A stretch of 64,000 nt of DNA from VXPW01 sp965115815 (GCA_965115815.1 OZ220465.1:3968001-4032000); one strand, 5' to 3'. Positions 27,044-37,181 are shown, counted from the first letter of the stretch. Notes: generated by a model from the letters alone, not told the origin. A program made the numbers and translations.

Positions 27044-29201
27044 CACGACGATCCCACGCTGCTAATCCAGCGGCGATCGGCGAGACTTTTTCGATCTGCG
27101 TCGCGCTGCAATCGTGCTGCCAAGGCTCCATTAGACCCGCTCGGCGCGAAAAATTGCGATCAAGGGGCGATCTGTGGTGATGCAAGCCCCAACGCACTCG
27201 GATTTCGCGTCTCGGAATCAGCGTGGGATCGCCGTGGGCCGGCCGGGTTGGGTGGCCCGGCTTGGATCCTTGCGGTTTCGGTCGGGGTGTGGGCGCAGTC
27301 AGCCGGGTCTTGTGACGGCGTGCAGGACCTGCTTGCGCTTGTCGGCATAGTGGTGGCGGGCGTCGGCGAAGCTGTGGAAGGGCTGGGGCAGCTTCCGCTG
27401 CTTGTGGATGATGACGGCAATGGCAAGGGTGTTGATGATCGCGTTGTTTGCGGGTGCGTTGCGGGCCCGGAGCATGGAGTCGTCTTCGCGGAAGGTGGTA
27501 TCGCGGATGGGGTGATGGCTTTCGACCACCCAGTGACCGCGGTTCCATGTGAGTAGCTGTTGCGGCGAGGCGCGGTCGGCCGCGACCGAAGTCATGCCGT
27601 AGGCGTGTTCCATGGTCCGTTTTCCGGATTTCTTGAATTCGACGCGCCGGGTGACACGGAAGATCGGTTTGACGTGGGGATCGTGGATCATCTTCGCGGG
27701 CGGGGTGAAGACTTCGATGCTGCGTTGCTCGATGCGGCCGTGCTCGAGCGTGGGCTTTTCGCTGTAGCGTTCCGTGCTTGTGGTCTCCCAGTTGATGCTT
27801 TCGAACGTCTCGAAGGTCTTGGGAGCGTTGCCCTTGACCGTCATCATCCCGTCGGCGCCATGGGTCTCGACAATCAGCCGTGCCGTCTCGCGGGTGGTGT
27901 GGAGCGCGTCGAGCGTGAGTAGACGGCCGGCCACCGGCGCGGTCTCGAGCGCGGCGTGGACGGCGGCGATCTCCCCGCCTTCGTCAGGATCGTTGAGGAT
28001 CGAGACCGGCATGCCGGTCCCGTGCTCGATCAGCGAGACCGTCTCGTAAGGATCCTCGCCGGTGCGGTTGGCGCCGCGAATGCGCTTGCCGTCGACCGCG
28101 ATCGCGTGGCCGACCCGCAGGCGCGGCTGTGCCCAGCGCCGCAGAGCTTCCTCGATCCACGCCGGGTCGGTGTTCTGCAGCACCCGGTGCACGGTCGATT
28201 TGGACACCGGTTCATACCGGCCGGTGTCCGGGTTCTTCCACGCACCGATCTGCGCCAGATCCTTCTGCGTCATCGCCTTCGCGTAGCGTGCCGCCGCCAC
28301 CGCGCCGTGCCGATTCGCCAGCCGCGCCAGCAAGATCACGCATAGCACCGAGGCGATGCCGTGCTTGCGCCCCTGCGCACGCCGGAAGTCGGAAAGCGCC
28401 GCAAAATGCTGGTACATCGAGCGCAACTCCCGCGCCGACCGGCCGCTCTGCGTCGCCCGCAACTCCCACGCCGCAGGAAGCGGCGCACGATCCCGCAACC
28501 GACGACAGGCGTCGCGACGCAGCGGAACCCCGTACCGATCCTTCGCCTCCCCGTGCGGATCCGTATAGCGCCCGTTGGCGCGCGCATAGCCCTTGCTCCT
28601 GCCCACGTACTTCCAGTTCGCCGCCTTGTACAAGGTGCCGCGGAACTTCGTCGGTGAGACCAACGACTCCGCCACCCGCAACGGATTGCCGTACGCAGCT
28701 TTCCAGTCGTCGCTGAGACGCCGCTGCATCCGCGACAACGCAAACGAGGCAAGACCCCGAAACGCCCGGCGACTTCCCAGAATCACAAATCTCGTGTGGT
28801 TTCCGATCCGGTGCAGCCGCTCCAACGGTTCTTTGCGGCGCCAACCCATCCAACGGTCCCGCGGCGCACAGCGGAAGGCGCCCGTCTGCCAGCCCGCAGC
28901 GCCAATCCACCGCCCGCGCCACGTGAACACGTAGCGCAGACCTCGACCCGCAAACTGCTTGAAACCAAGATAGTGATGACGGTCCACCACACGGTTCCAG
29001 CGACACACCTCATCCGGCCGCGCCAGGCGCACCACCACATCCCGGAGTGCAAAACCCTCCGGAGTCGTCTCGAAAACATCCGCGGCGCGTTCCATGACCA
29101 CCACGGATACCACGCCGCTTCACAAAAAGCCAGCACCAATACGAATCCTCCGGAACCTGCGGAACCCAACCTTCCAACAAACCTAGCATGGGATGGCCGT
29201 G
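27044..29201 (-). mobile_element. DruA-ISAs1 element (2158 bp)
   Basis: Ends CACGACGATCCCACGCTG and, reversed from the right, CACGGCCATCCCATGCTA, flanked by a perfect 10-bp duplication GTGGATGAAG (27034-27043 and 29202-29211), as expected for ISAs1-family transposition. It contains a single gene and sits inside the DruA-IS4 gene. Confidence 0.9.
27299..29113 (-). CDS. DruA-domain/ISAs1 transposase fusion
   Basis: A 604-residue uninterrupted frame. Residues about 22-190 are a DruA/DUF4338 domain: DVVVRLARPDEVCRWNRVVD, RHHYLGFKQFAGRGLRYV, RDRWMGWRRKEPLERLHRIG, FRGTLYKAANWKYVGRSKG. A linker follows and then an ISAs1 transposase (from about 220): HAIAVDGKRIRGANR (first Asp), LLTLDALHTTRETARLI (second Asp) and GHWVVESHHPIRDTTFREDD (Glu). 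The start (MVSVVVMERAADVF) is one of two close ATGs. The fusion adds a DNA-handling domain, known from the Druantia anti-phage system, to a full DDE transposase. Both halves look intact, so the element may still be active. A decayed relative is at 54188-55240. Confidence 0.9.
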   Translation of the reverse strand: MVSVVVMERAADVFETTPEGFALRDVVVRLARPDEVCRWNRVVDRHHYLGFKQFAGRGLRYVFTWRGRWIGAAGWQTGAFRCAPRDRWMGWRRKEPLERLHRIGNHTRFVILGSRRAFRGLASFALSRMQRRLSDDWKAAYGNPLRVAESLVSPTKFRGTLYKAANWKYVGRSKGYARANGRYTDPHGEAKDRYGVPLRRDACRRLRDRAPLPAAWELRATQSGRSARELRSMYQHFAALSDFRRAQGRKHGIASVLCVILLARLANRHGAVAAARYAKAMTQKDLAQIGAWKNPDTGRYEPVSKSTVHRVLQNTDPAWIEEALRRWAQPRLRVGHAIAVDGKRIRGANRTGEDPYETVSLIEHGTGMPVSILNDPDEGGEIAAVHAALETAPVAGRLLTLDALHTTRETARLIVETHGADGMMTVKGNAPKTFETFESINWETTSTERYSEKPTLEHGRIEQRSIEVFTPPAKMIHDPHVKPIFRVTRRVEFKKSGKRTMEHAYGMTSVAADRASPQQLLTWNRGHWVVESHHPIRDTTFREDDSMLRARNAPANNAIINTLAIAVIIHKQRKLPQPFHSFADARHHYADKRKQVLHAVTRPG

Positions 29202-30728
29202 GTGGATGAAGCCCCTGTCGTCGGACTGGCGCGCCGTGCTGTGCCGGGAGCCCGAGCGTGTCCTGGGCCAGGCGGCGCCCCTGGTCGGTGATGACCGGAC
29301 CGACTGGGCGATGCGGGAGTACGCCCGCAGCCGCCACAGGGACGTGCGCATCCGCGAGCGCCTGGTCACCATGGGCCGAGCATGGAACGATCGTCCCGGA
29401 GAGATCCTGCCGACGATCTTCCCCGGCGAGGCGGAGCAGAAGGCGGCCTACCGCCTGTTGTCGAATCCGAGGGTGACGATGGACCCTATCCTCGAGGGGC
29501 ATCAGGAAGCGATGGTGCAACGCTGCCGTGCGCAACGCCTGATCCTTGCCATCCAGGACACGACATTCTTGAATTACAATGGTTTGAAGGCGACCGAGGG
29601 TCTTGTCGACATCGGCGGCGGCGGCTCGGGCGCCCTAGGCATGGCGGCCCATGTCGGGGTTGCCTTCAGCGAAGGCGGCTCATCCCTCGGACGGTTCCAT
29701 CGCGACGCCGACTTCCGTCTCGAGCCGGATCCGAAGAAGGACGAGGTAGACGACAAGGAGAGCCGGCGCTGGCTCGACGGATACGACAAGGCCGTGGAAC
29801 GGGCCGCTGCCTGTCCTTCGACCAGGGTGCTGGTGATCGGTGACCGTGAAGGTGACATCTGGGACCTGCTGGCCCGGAGCACCGGGCACGAGGCCGGTCT
29901 GCGGGTGCGCGTCCGGCGCTCGACACGGCGCCGCGTGATCACCGCAACGGGCGCATGCCGGGACCTTTGGGACTCCATGGCCGATGAGCCGTGCATCGCC
30001 ACGAAGAGGATCGACATCGAAGCCTGCGGAGGGCCGCGTCGCCGCAAGGAGCGCACGGGCGTGCGCCTCGAAGTCCGCGCGGCAAGGGTCGACCTTGCTC
30101 CGCCGGACCCGAAGCCCCGGGGAACGCCGCCGCTCTCCAGGATGGCCGTGCGAGTCACGGAACCCGACCCGCCCGCCGACCGCGATCCTCTCGACGGGAT
30201 GCTGCTCACCACCGAAGGCGACGGCACCGCAGCCGATGCTCTCAAGACCGTCTCCTTCTACGAGAGGCGAGGGTGGATCGAAGAGTACTTCAAGGCCCTG
30301 AAGGTCGGCACACGGGTCGAGGACCGGCGCCTCAACCCGGCCGACGATCTGAGGAAGTGCCTGGCCTTCGACGCCATCACCGCATGCCGCGTCATGACCG
30401 TTGAGCGTCTCGCACGCTCCGAGCCCGACACCCCGGCCCGTCACATCGTCCACCGCGACGAGATCACGGTCCTTGCCCTCCACAAGACCGGCCGACAGCG
30501 CACGCCGCGTGGACCTCCCGACCCCGAACCGACCATCGAAGCCTTCGCTGTCGAGGTCGCACGCCTGGCAGGCTTCATTCCCAAAAAGCGCCAGCCCTTG
30601 CCGGGGACCGAGAAACTCTGGCAGGGATACAAACTCCTTCTCAACTTCGTCGAACATCACCGAACCATGCGGAAACTCGATATGCTGAAAGAAATGGATT
30701 CAACAGTGTCCGGTTGAAAGGTTCGCGG

Positions 30729-30870
30729 CACCGGGCATCGCCGACGAGGAGATCATCGGTCCACACCTCCCGCGCCCCGGCCGGGAGGCCATCAAGGACC
30801 CTGCGCACAGGCAATGCCCAGCCCATGTTTAACAAGGGATTCCATGAGACACTGTTTCGTAAGGATTTGG
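30729..30870. other. Flank between two elements
   Basis: No gene. From about 30824 it carries ATGTTTAACAAGGGATTC, the left end of the MITE-E family (compare 35420), cut after about 45 bases by the MITE at 30871. Confidence 0.55.
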
Positions 30871-31036
30871 GCATCTACTCACCACCCCTACTGATGACGA
30901 ATCGTTTTTCCTGACGGGTTCGGATCCGGCATTGTCCCTTGCCCCTTTCACTCGCCCGCGGCCGAGGACCGGAAGTGCGTGTTCCGGCTGACAAGAAGCG
31001 GATCGATCTTCGTCATCAGTAGGGGGTGAGTAGATA
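30871..31036. repeat. TATCTACTCACC-ended MITE, second copy
   Basis: 166 bp with inverted ends (GCATCTACTCACC / GGTGAGTAGATA). Same element as 17643-17810 but in reverse orientation. The interior corresponds to the outer 140 bp of the arm at 46012-46160. Confidence 0.85.
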
Positions 31037-31229
31037 GTGCCTGCCCGGAAAATCCCTAAGAGTCTGATTACATGAATGAAAATCCAATATTGACAGGGCG
31101 AAGATTCATCGAATCCAGCCTGATTTCAGCGGAATATGTCGTCATATGCCATCAAAGAAGGAATCTTCGGTTCCCCAGATTCCAAATATGGTTGCACATA
31201 CAATGTGTTGTGATTTTCCGTGCAGACAC
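31037..31229. repeat. MITE-D, copy 1 (193 bp)
   Basis: Ends GTGCCTGCCCGGAAAATC and (reversed) GTGTCTGCACGGAAAATC. AT-rich interior, unlike the rest of the window. The inverted twin is at 32634-32825; the two flank the IS630 copy. The ends resemble those of the ISNCY element (GTGCCCGCACCGAAAA), a possible parent. Confidence 0.8.
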
Positions 31230-31242
31230 TAGTAGTACGGAA

Positions 31243-32570
31243 TCATTGGATTGCTGGGTATAGAGACTTCAGTTTCACCCGGGCGTCTGCCGTCGTGAAC
31301 CGCCAGTCGACCGTGCCGCCGGCCGCGTTGCGGCGCTTGACCCACGCCGCGGTCTCCCGCAGCAGGGTGGCGCGGTCGGGAATGCGTCGTCGAAGACATT
31401 GTCGCGACAACGCGCCGATTTCGATCTCGGCCCTGTTGAGCCAGCTTCCGTGCTTCGGCGTGTACCGAAACTCGAACCGCTTTCGCACTCGCATGGCCTC
31501 CCGGGGGGCAAAGGCCTCATACAACGATGCGGGGCCGTGCGTGTTCAGGTGGTCCATGACCAGTACGATCTTCTTGTCGGGGAAGTGATCATCCGCGAGT
31601 TCCCGGATGAACTGCGCCCAGTCCCGCGCCGTGCGGCGATCGGTGACCTTTACCGTACGCCAGTTTTCATTGGGCGCGAACGCCAGGAAGAGATGGGCCG
31701 TACCGTTTCGCTCGTATTCGTAGTCGACGATTTCCGGCTGCCCGGGCCGCACGGGGCGGGGAAGGCGGGTTTCCTTGGTCTGCTGCCGGCGGGTCTCATC
31801 CATGCAGACCAAAACCTCGTTTTCGGCAAAATCCCGCTGATACGTGTCCAGCACCTCCTCCATCGCCGCCACGAACGGCGCGTTGCGGCTCGGGGGAATG
31901 CACCAATACTGTTTCAGCCAAGGCTTGATCTCCTTTTTTTCCGAGTCCTCCGCACCGTTTCTTTCGAGATGCTCTCGACGATCTCCATCTCCATCAGACG
32001 ACCGGCCAGCAGCTTCAGCGTCCAGCGAACACAACCCTCGGGCGGGGAAGAACAGGCCAGAGCCACCAGCTTCGCCTCCTTCGCCCCGTCCAGGAGTTTC
32101 GGTCGACGGTTCTCCTGCTCCCGGCGGCGGAGAGATGCCTCCAAACCCTCCAGAACACAACGCTTGCGCAGGCGTTCGACCGTCGAAGCGCCGATACCCA
32201 GGCCGCGCGCGATGTCGACATCCCGGAGTTTGCCGCCGTCGCGCCCCTCGTCTGCCATCCGCAGAATCTGCGCCCGACGACGACGCCAGGCGGCTCCGGT
32301 ACCGTCGACGATCGCCTGGAGTTCCCGACGCTCCGACGCCGAAAGGCGCACTCGATAGAGCTTCCTGCCCTGAGGGTTGGCCAGGATCCACTCCGATCCC
32401 CGCACCGAACCCCTGCAGACAAGCTCGGTTCCCGGAAACCGGATCCGTCCGATCCCCAAGAGAGCATGAGCGCCTGCATGTTCGGCATCGGGTCTGTGGG
32501 GATGAACCAGAAAGCGCCGTACCGATCGGGCGCTCACGCGTGCCGACACGCACCGACACGGGGCCGACAC
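31243..32570 (-). CDS. IS630 transposase, made by -1 frameshifting (copy 2)
   Basis: The upstream frame (32570 to 31914) carries the helix-turn-helix (DVDIARGLGIGASTVERLRK). The downstream frame (about 31950 to 31243) carries VCMDETRRQQ, IVLVMDHLNTHG and GSWLNRAEIEIGA with the three catalytic acids. They overlap at an A7 run (31934-31940), where a -1 slip gives TRKKKEIKPWLKQYW. Compared with copy 1 the catalytic domain has more canonical residues (VLVMDHLNTH, WLNRAEIE), so this copy is the better candidate for an active enzyme. The N-terminal 60 residues before RKLYRVRLS are probably not part of the natural protein; the true start is uncertain. Confidence 0.87.
31934..31940 (-). promoter_or_regulatory. 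A7 slippery site in IS630 copy 2
   Basis: Identical in sequence and position to the site in copy 1 (5622-5628); it permits -1 frameshifting into the catalytic frame. Confidence 0.75.
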
Positions 32571-32633
32571 GAACCGACACGGAAATCTTGCCAGAATACT
32601 GTCGTCAGTTCAACGTTTCCGTACTACTAGATA

Positions 32634-32825
32634 GTGTCTGCACGGAAAATCATAACACATTGTATATGAAACCATATTTGGGATCTGGAGAACCGAAGAT
32701 TCCTTCTTTGAGGGCATATGACGGCATATTCCGCTGAAATCAGGCTGGATTCGATGAATCTTCGCCCTGTCAATATTGAGCTTTCATTCATGTAATCCGA
32801 CTCTTAGGGATTTTCCGGGCAGGCC
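32634..32825. repeat. MITE-D, copy 2 (inverted)
   Basis: Starts GTGTCTGCACGGAAAATCAT and ends GGGATTTTCCGGGCAGGC. It is the inverted counterpart of 31037-31229 with few differences. With IS630 removed, the two copies would be separated by about 4 bases. Confidence 0.8.
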
Positions 32826-32965
32826 TAGATACGGATTTGGATGCTCTTCCAGAGCCCTCCAAGCGCTACATTGCGTGCACTAAACCGAAGTTCCAGAGCC
32901 GATCAGACCTAAGTATCTGATAGGAATGACATTCGGCATATTTCAGCGGTGTCGGACTGGGTACA

Positions 32966-34690
32966 CTACGGCTTCACGCCCAGGAGCTTGAATGCCGTTC
33001 TCTGGAGTGGCGTGGGCCGTGTGGTGACCTGGAAGGGTTCGGCGCCCGCAAGGCGGGGCTCCACGGTGTTGCGGGTGAGGGTGGCGAGATCACCGATGAG
33101 GGTGCGGAAGCTGTGCACCGGATCCCCTCCGGGCGTCCTCTTCGTGGCCGCCTTGGCCCGGGCGCCCGCCGAGATTTCTGCCGGCGCCACGACGGACGGC
33201 CGCCGGGCCTCGGCGCCTTCGGCATCCTCGTCATCGAACCGCATGGGCTTCAGGTTCCGGCGCATGTGCCATTCGACGGAGTAGGCGAGCATGCACAGGA
33301 AGACGTGGGCGCGGACTCGGGGTTCGGTGCGGTGGTAGACGGGACGCACCTTCAGGTCCACGGTCTTGAGGCTGCGGAAGGCCCGTTCCACGGAGCTCAG
33401 CCGCTTGTAGGTCCGCACCGTGCCGGGACCGTCGAGCTCGCTCTGCGGCAGGCTGGTGCGGACCACGTAGAGGCCGTCGAGCCGGGCCTCGGCAGCGATG
33501 GAGGCGTCGTTTCGCTGGTAGGTGAAGACACCGTCATCGTCGATGGACCACGTGAAGTGCTTGGCCATCTTGTACGTGCCGATGACCGTGCCGACCCGCT
33601 CCCCGATCTTCCCGGCCCCCTGGAGGCGGCGCGTCTCGCGCCGTGTCGCTGCGGCCATCGGTGCGAGCCGCGCCTCGGTGGCCTCGAGCAGTTCCTGACG
33701 CGTGCGGGCCCGGTCCTCGGCCAGCAGGGGATTGCGGCAGACCATGAGGCGCTCGCCGGGATACGCATCGCTGGTGATCTCCGCCAGGTCTCTCTCGTCG
33801 AAGAGCGACATCTCGACATCGCCGGCCTCCACCAGAGAACGGATGGCCGGTCCCCTCAAGGCGCTGATCCAGTCCAGGCCCGCAGGCTTCACCTCCTCGC
33901 GGATGCGCGCCTCGGTCAGCATCCCCCGATCCCCCACCAGCACCACCTTCGCCAAGGAGAACCGCTCCTGCAGCGTGGTGATCTGCGAGGACAGCGTGGC
34001 CGGGTCCGCCGTGTTGCCGGGGAACACCTGCACCGACACCGGACATCCGTCCCGGTCGCACAGAAGGCCGAACTCGATCTGCAGCTTGCCCTTCTTGCCA
34101 TCCCGGGAATGGCCTCGCTTGGCCAAGGGGCATGCTCTCCCCTCCATCCACACGGAAGTCAGGTCATACAGCACCAGACAGCCCTCTTCGAGGTGCCGCT
34201 TCGCTAGGGACCGCTCGATCCTCTCCTGACGTTCCAAGAGCCAGTCCATGGCGCCGTAGAGGGCATTCTCGTCCCACTCCGCATCGAGGAGCTCACCCAA
34301 GGTGGAGACCGCGGTGGCCTCGGCCATCCCCCGGGCTGTGGCCAGCTTCGAGGCGGGCTCGAGGATGCGTGCCACGATCAGGGCGAGAACCGGATCGCGC
34401 TCAGGAGAAGGCTTCGGGTCGATCCGCCGGTCCAAGCCCAGCTTCTTCAGGGTTCCCAGCACCGCGGCCACATGACCATGGGGCAGGGAGCGGACGAGGT
34501 CGAAGGCGTCGTCGAGACGTCGGACTGCGGTTCCTCCCTTGAGGAGGATGCGCAGTCCCTCGACGACCGCGGGCGGCCACTTGGAGAGGTTGGCCAAGGT
34601 GCGCTTCTTGACGGTTCCGCCTTCGCGCCACCCTTCGCGCAGGAGGATGGCGGGCGGAGAACCGCGGTTGGGAACGGTATCGATATACAT
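32966..34690 (-). CDS. IS1634-family transposase
   Basis: An uninterrupted 574-residue DDE transposase. I chose the ATG at 34690 (MYIDTVPNRGSPPAILLREG), which matches the conserved N-terminus of IS1634 proteins; the frame extends to 34783. Catalytic residues are visible in LVLYDLTSVWMEG, KVVLVGDRGMLTEA and SSVERAFRSLKTVDLKV. The C-terminal EWHMRRNLKPM block and the final TAFKLLGVKP are typical for the family. The gene fills an element whose ends I place only roughly at 32945 and 34825; the inverted repeats are weak by eye and no target duplication was found. Apparently intact. Confidence 0.92.
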   Translation of the reverse strand: MYIDTVPNRGSPPAILLREGWREGGTVKKRTLANLSKWPPAVVEGLRILLKGGTAVRRLDDAFDLVRSLPHGHVAAVLGTLKKLGLDRRIDPKPSPERDPVLALIVARILEPASKLATARGMAEATAVSTLGELLDAEWDENALYGAMDWLLERQERIERSLAKRHLEEGCLVLYDLTSVWMEGRACPLAKRGHSRDGKKGKLQIEFGLLCDRDGCPVSVQVFPGNTADPATLSSQITTLQERFSLAKVVLVGDRGMLTEARIREEVKPAGLDWISALRGPAIRSLVEAGDVEMSLFDERDLAEITSDAYPGERLMVCRNPLLAEDRARTRQELLEATEARLAPMAAATRRETRRLQGAGKIGERVGTVIGTYKMAKHFTWSIDDDGVFTYQRNDASIAAEARLDGLYVVRTSLPQSELDGPGTVRTYKRLSSVERAFRSLKTVDLKVRPVYHRTEPRVRAHVFLCMLAYSVEWHMRRNLKPMRFDDEDAEGAEARRPSVVAPAEISAGARAKAATKRTPGGDPVHSFRTLIGDLATLTRNTVEPRLAGAEPFQVTTRPTPLQRTAFKLLGVKP

Positions 34691-34825
34691 GGGAACCCAT
34701 ATAGGACACCCAATCTCCCATGTCAAGCCCCAAGCATCTGCATTACATGGGAACAAATCGCGCGTCGTCCCATTGCACACCACGCAGCATAGTCAACCAC
34801 CTAGGCCTGAAATTCACCGCGAAAT

Positions 34826-35419
34826 CTCTGGAACTTCGGACTAAACCGGTTTCCGAGCCCGCCTGCGAATTCCTCCGGGGTGTGCGGGATCCCCAGCGCG
34901 TCGTAGACCCTGCGCGGCCCGGATCCGGTTCGGTAGGAGCGACCTTTGCGGCCGTCGGTTCGGGTCCGTCGCAGGAACCTGCACCGCAATCCAATGCCGA
35001 TCGATCCGCCCGCAAGGACCTCCAAAAGAAACTGGCGCTACTTCGGCACGGACCCAACCGGGCTGCAACGGCCACCACCCGCAAGAGGCTGAACCTCATC
35101 CATCGGATGTGGATCGGCGGGGAATGCCGTCGAAACTCGCATGCTCGAGGAATACGGGCCCGAACGGCTGCCGTCCGCCGCCCGGCCACCGGATTGCCTC
35201 CCCGCTCGCCCGTGCCGCAAGCCCTGCGGACGCGGGGCAGCCGACACGGGCCTCCGGCAGCAGGGCGGGGAACAGCAGACCAAGCCCGGAAACCCGCCAC
35301 GCCGGCCGGACAGGGAGACTCTGCACCCGGTTCCGGTCAAGCTGCACGGCAAGCAGCAAGCCGTTGCGAGATGCCGACTGCCGGCCGAGGTCGGAAGCAT
35401 TCTCCGATCCCGCAACTCA
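34826..35419. other. Truncated MITE-E copy and unassigned DNA
   Basis: 34830-35060 matches the left two-thirds of the MITE-E element at 35420-35824 (CGGGATCCCCAGCGCGTCGTAG, the GGTTCGGGTCCGTCGCAGGAACC stretch). It lacks recognisable ends. The rest has no supported gene. Confidence 0.5.
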
Positions 35420-35824
35420 AGTTTAACGAGAGATTCCACAACATACTGTTCCAGAAAGGCTTAAGGAGGCTTTAAAAGCCCTCCAGACACTGCTGCTGAA
35501 CCTGTGGCAGACTGTCCGTCTTCCGAGGTTTCCGGGAGCGTGCGGAATCCCGAGTGCGCCGTAGATCCTGCGCTGCGCGGGTTTCGACGCGGGTGGACGC
35601 GAACCTAGAGGGCTTGGCCGCCGGCTCCTCGGTTCGAGTTCGTCGAAGGAACCTGCGCCCGCAGCCTACTCCCGATTCGGCCGGCTGCAAGAGGCCTCCG
35701 AAGGAACATGGCACTACTTTTGCAGATTCAACACGATGGCCCTTGTTGTACAAGGGACGTTCTCGATCAAGGCCCTCTGAAATCGCCGATTCCGGGCCCG
35801 AAAAGACTGAACCTCGTTAAACAT
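35420..35824. repeat. MITE-E, full copy (about 405 bp)
   Basis: Ends AGTTTAACGAGAGATTC and (reversed) TGTTTAACGAGGTTC. Related copies are 43254-43632 and partial ones at 34830-35060, 52998-53230 and 30824-30868. There is no coding capacity. It ends 26 bases after the stop codon of dctM. Confidence 0.78.
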
Positions 35825-35849
35825 GGGGCAAGCCCGCCGATCCGCCCCG

Positions 35850-37169
35850 CTATTCCCCGCGAACGGTTCGGGGCAGCCAGAGCGCGAGCTCCGGCCAGAA
35901 CAGGACGGCCGCCAGACCGACGACCTGCAGACCGATGAACGGCCACATCGCCTGATAGATGTGCCCGAGCTTGATGCTGTCCGGGGCCACGCTCTTGAGA
36001 TAGAAGGCGGCCGGCCCGAACGGCGGCGTCAGGTAGCTCGTCTGCATGTTCATGCAGAACAGGATTCCGAACCAGACCGGGCTGTATCCGAGCGTCGCGA
36101 CGATCGGCACGAAAATCGGCATCGTGAGCAGGCAGATTCCGATCCAGTCCATGAACAGTCCGAGCACCAGCAGGATTCCCATCATCACGACCACGATGCC
36201 GAGCGGCGGAAGGGGGAGCCCGGTGATCAGGCGCTCGACGAACGTGTTGCCGCCGATCAGGTTGTAGGTGCCGATGAGTGCGGTCGCACCGAACGTGATC
36301 CAGAGGAGCGTTCCGCAGGTATTCATCGTCTGGTAGAGCGCGTCCCGCAGCATCGTCCAAGAGAGTTCGCGGCGCACCCAGGCCGACACCAAGGCACCGA
36401 GCGCGCCCATGCCGGCTGCCTCGCTGACCGAAGCGACGCCGAGATAGATGGCGCCCAAGACCCCGGCCCCGACGGCGACCGGAAGCACGAGGCCTCGCAG
36501 CAGCCGGAGCTTCTCCCTGCGCGACTGCTGCCGTTCCTCGCCCGGGGCCGGAGGCCCCAGCGCCGGATCGAGGTGGCAGCGGATCATGATGTAGCTCACG
36601 TAGAGCGTCGCGAGCAGCATTCCGGGCACGATCGTGGCGATGAACAGCTCGCCGATGTCCACGCCTGCGGTGAGTCCGTAGATGATCAGCACGATGCTCG
36701 GCGGAATCATGGTTCCGAGCGAACCGCCCGCGCAGATCGTGCCGATCGCGAGGCTGCGGTCGTACTGCAGCCGCAGCATTTGCGGCAGCGCCACCAGACC
36801 GAGCAGGATGATCTCGCCGCCGATGATGCCGGTCATCGCCGCCATCAGCACGGCGACCACCATGGTCTGGATCGCGAGTCCTCCGCGCAGCCCCCCCGCC
36901 CAGATATGCATGGCCCGGTACAGATCCCGGGCCACGCCGGACCGTTCCAGTACCGAAGCCATCAGGATGAACATCGGGACGGCGACGAGGACGAATTCGC
37001 GGACAAAACTGAAAATCCGGCTTTCGATAAGATAGAGCCCGGGCAGACCGAAGTAGCCGAACGCGAAGACCAGCGCGACGAAACCGGTGACGAACGCCAG
37101 CGGCAGCCCGAGCACGAGCAGCACCGCCATGGATCCGACCAGGACGACGGTAGCGAGCTCGATTCCCAT
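35850..37169 (-). CDS. dctM: TRAP transporter large membrane subunit
   Basis: A 439-residue DctM-type subunit, the main channel of a tripartite ATP-independent periplasmic transporter that uses the Na+/H+ gradient to import acids. About 12 hydrophobic segments, from IELATVVLVGSMAVLLVLGL to the C-terminal PFIGLQVVGLAAVLFWP. Family blocks: FFVREF-VLVAVPMFILMASVL-type early segment, AMTGIIGGEIILLG, GGSLGTMIPPSIVLIIYG (GxxGxxIPPS signature, near residue 149) and MNMQTSYLTPPFGPAAFYL. It is last of the operon phyH-dctP-dctP-dctQ-dctM, 12 bases after dctQ. Stop at 35850; a MITE-E lies directly downstream. Confidence 0.94.
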   Translation of the reverse strand: MGIELATVVLVGSMAVLLVLGLPLAFVTGFVALVFAFGYFGLPGLYLIESRIFSFVREFVLVAVPMFILMASVLERSGVARDLYRAMHIWAGGLRGGLAIQTMVVAVLMAAMTGIIGGEIILLGLVALPQMLRLQYDRSLAIGTICAGGSLGTMIPPSIVLIIYGLTAGVDIGELFIATIVPGMLLATLYVSYIMIRCHLDPALGPPAPGEERQQSRREKLRLLRGLVLPVAVGAGVLGAIYLGVASVSEAAGMGALGALVSAWVRRELSWTMLRDALYQTMNTCGTLLWITFGATALIGTYNLIGGNTFVERLITGLPLPPLGIVVVMMGILLVLGLFMDWIGICLLTMPIFVPIVATLGYSPVWFGILFCMNMQTSYLTPPFGPAAFYLKSVAPDSIKLGHIYQAMWPFIGLQVVGLAAVLFWPELALWLPRTVRGE

Positions 37170-37181
37170 GAACCGGCGGCT

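Larger units (their letters stand above)
26247..30717 (+). pseudogene. DruA-domain/IS4 transposase, interrupted
   Basis: The frame begins MRIGFRHLSATTVDWLKAA, shifts near 26330 (a stop TAG follows in the first frame; CEREEWRNAKG continues in the other), then carries a DruA/DUF4338 domain (YWITSSRHGRLGGLVFG, FLILPSVHVQELASHALA, YVGPEHSGVSYRAAGWERC). At 27043 it is cut by the ISAs1 element. On the far side the reading resumes as PLSSDWRAVL and completes an IS4 DDE domain: LILAIQDTTFLNYNG, VLVIGDREGDIWDLL, and the YREK motif (YERRGWIEEYFKALK). Removing the insert and one 10-bp duplication restores the frame at WMK-PLSSDWR. The 29188-30717 part is still an open catalytic domain. About 770 residues if intact, like the 49984-52335 copy. 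Confidence 0.87.
26193..30720 (+). mobile_element. DruA-IS4 element split by a DruA-ISAs1 element
   Basis: Ends CCTTTCAACCGGACATGCTTGA (left) and, reversed, CCTTTCAACCGGACACTGTTGA (right), flanked by an 8-bp duplication GTTCGCGG (26185-26192 and 30721-30728). Without the nested 2168 bp (element plus one duplication) it measures about 2360 bp. A related element with the same CTTTCA ends is at 49931-52367. Confidence 0.88.
31232..32627 (-). mobile_element. IS630-family element, copy 2 (1396 bp)
   Basis: Same ends as copy 1 (GTAGTACGGAA/TTCCGTACTAC) and a duplicated TA inside CTAG (31229-31232, 32627-32630). It was inserted between two inverted MITE-D copies. Confidence 0.92.

Noticed and set aside
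27299..29113. A stand-alone Druantia defence system
   Set aside because: Every DruA-like piece here is fused to, or a fragment of, a transposase, and no DruB-DruE helicase or methylase genes are present.
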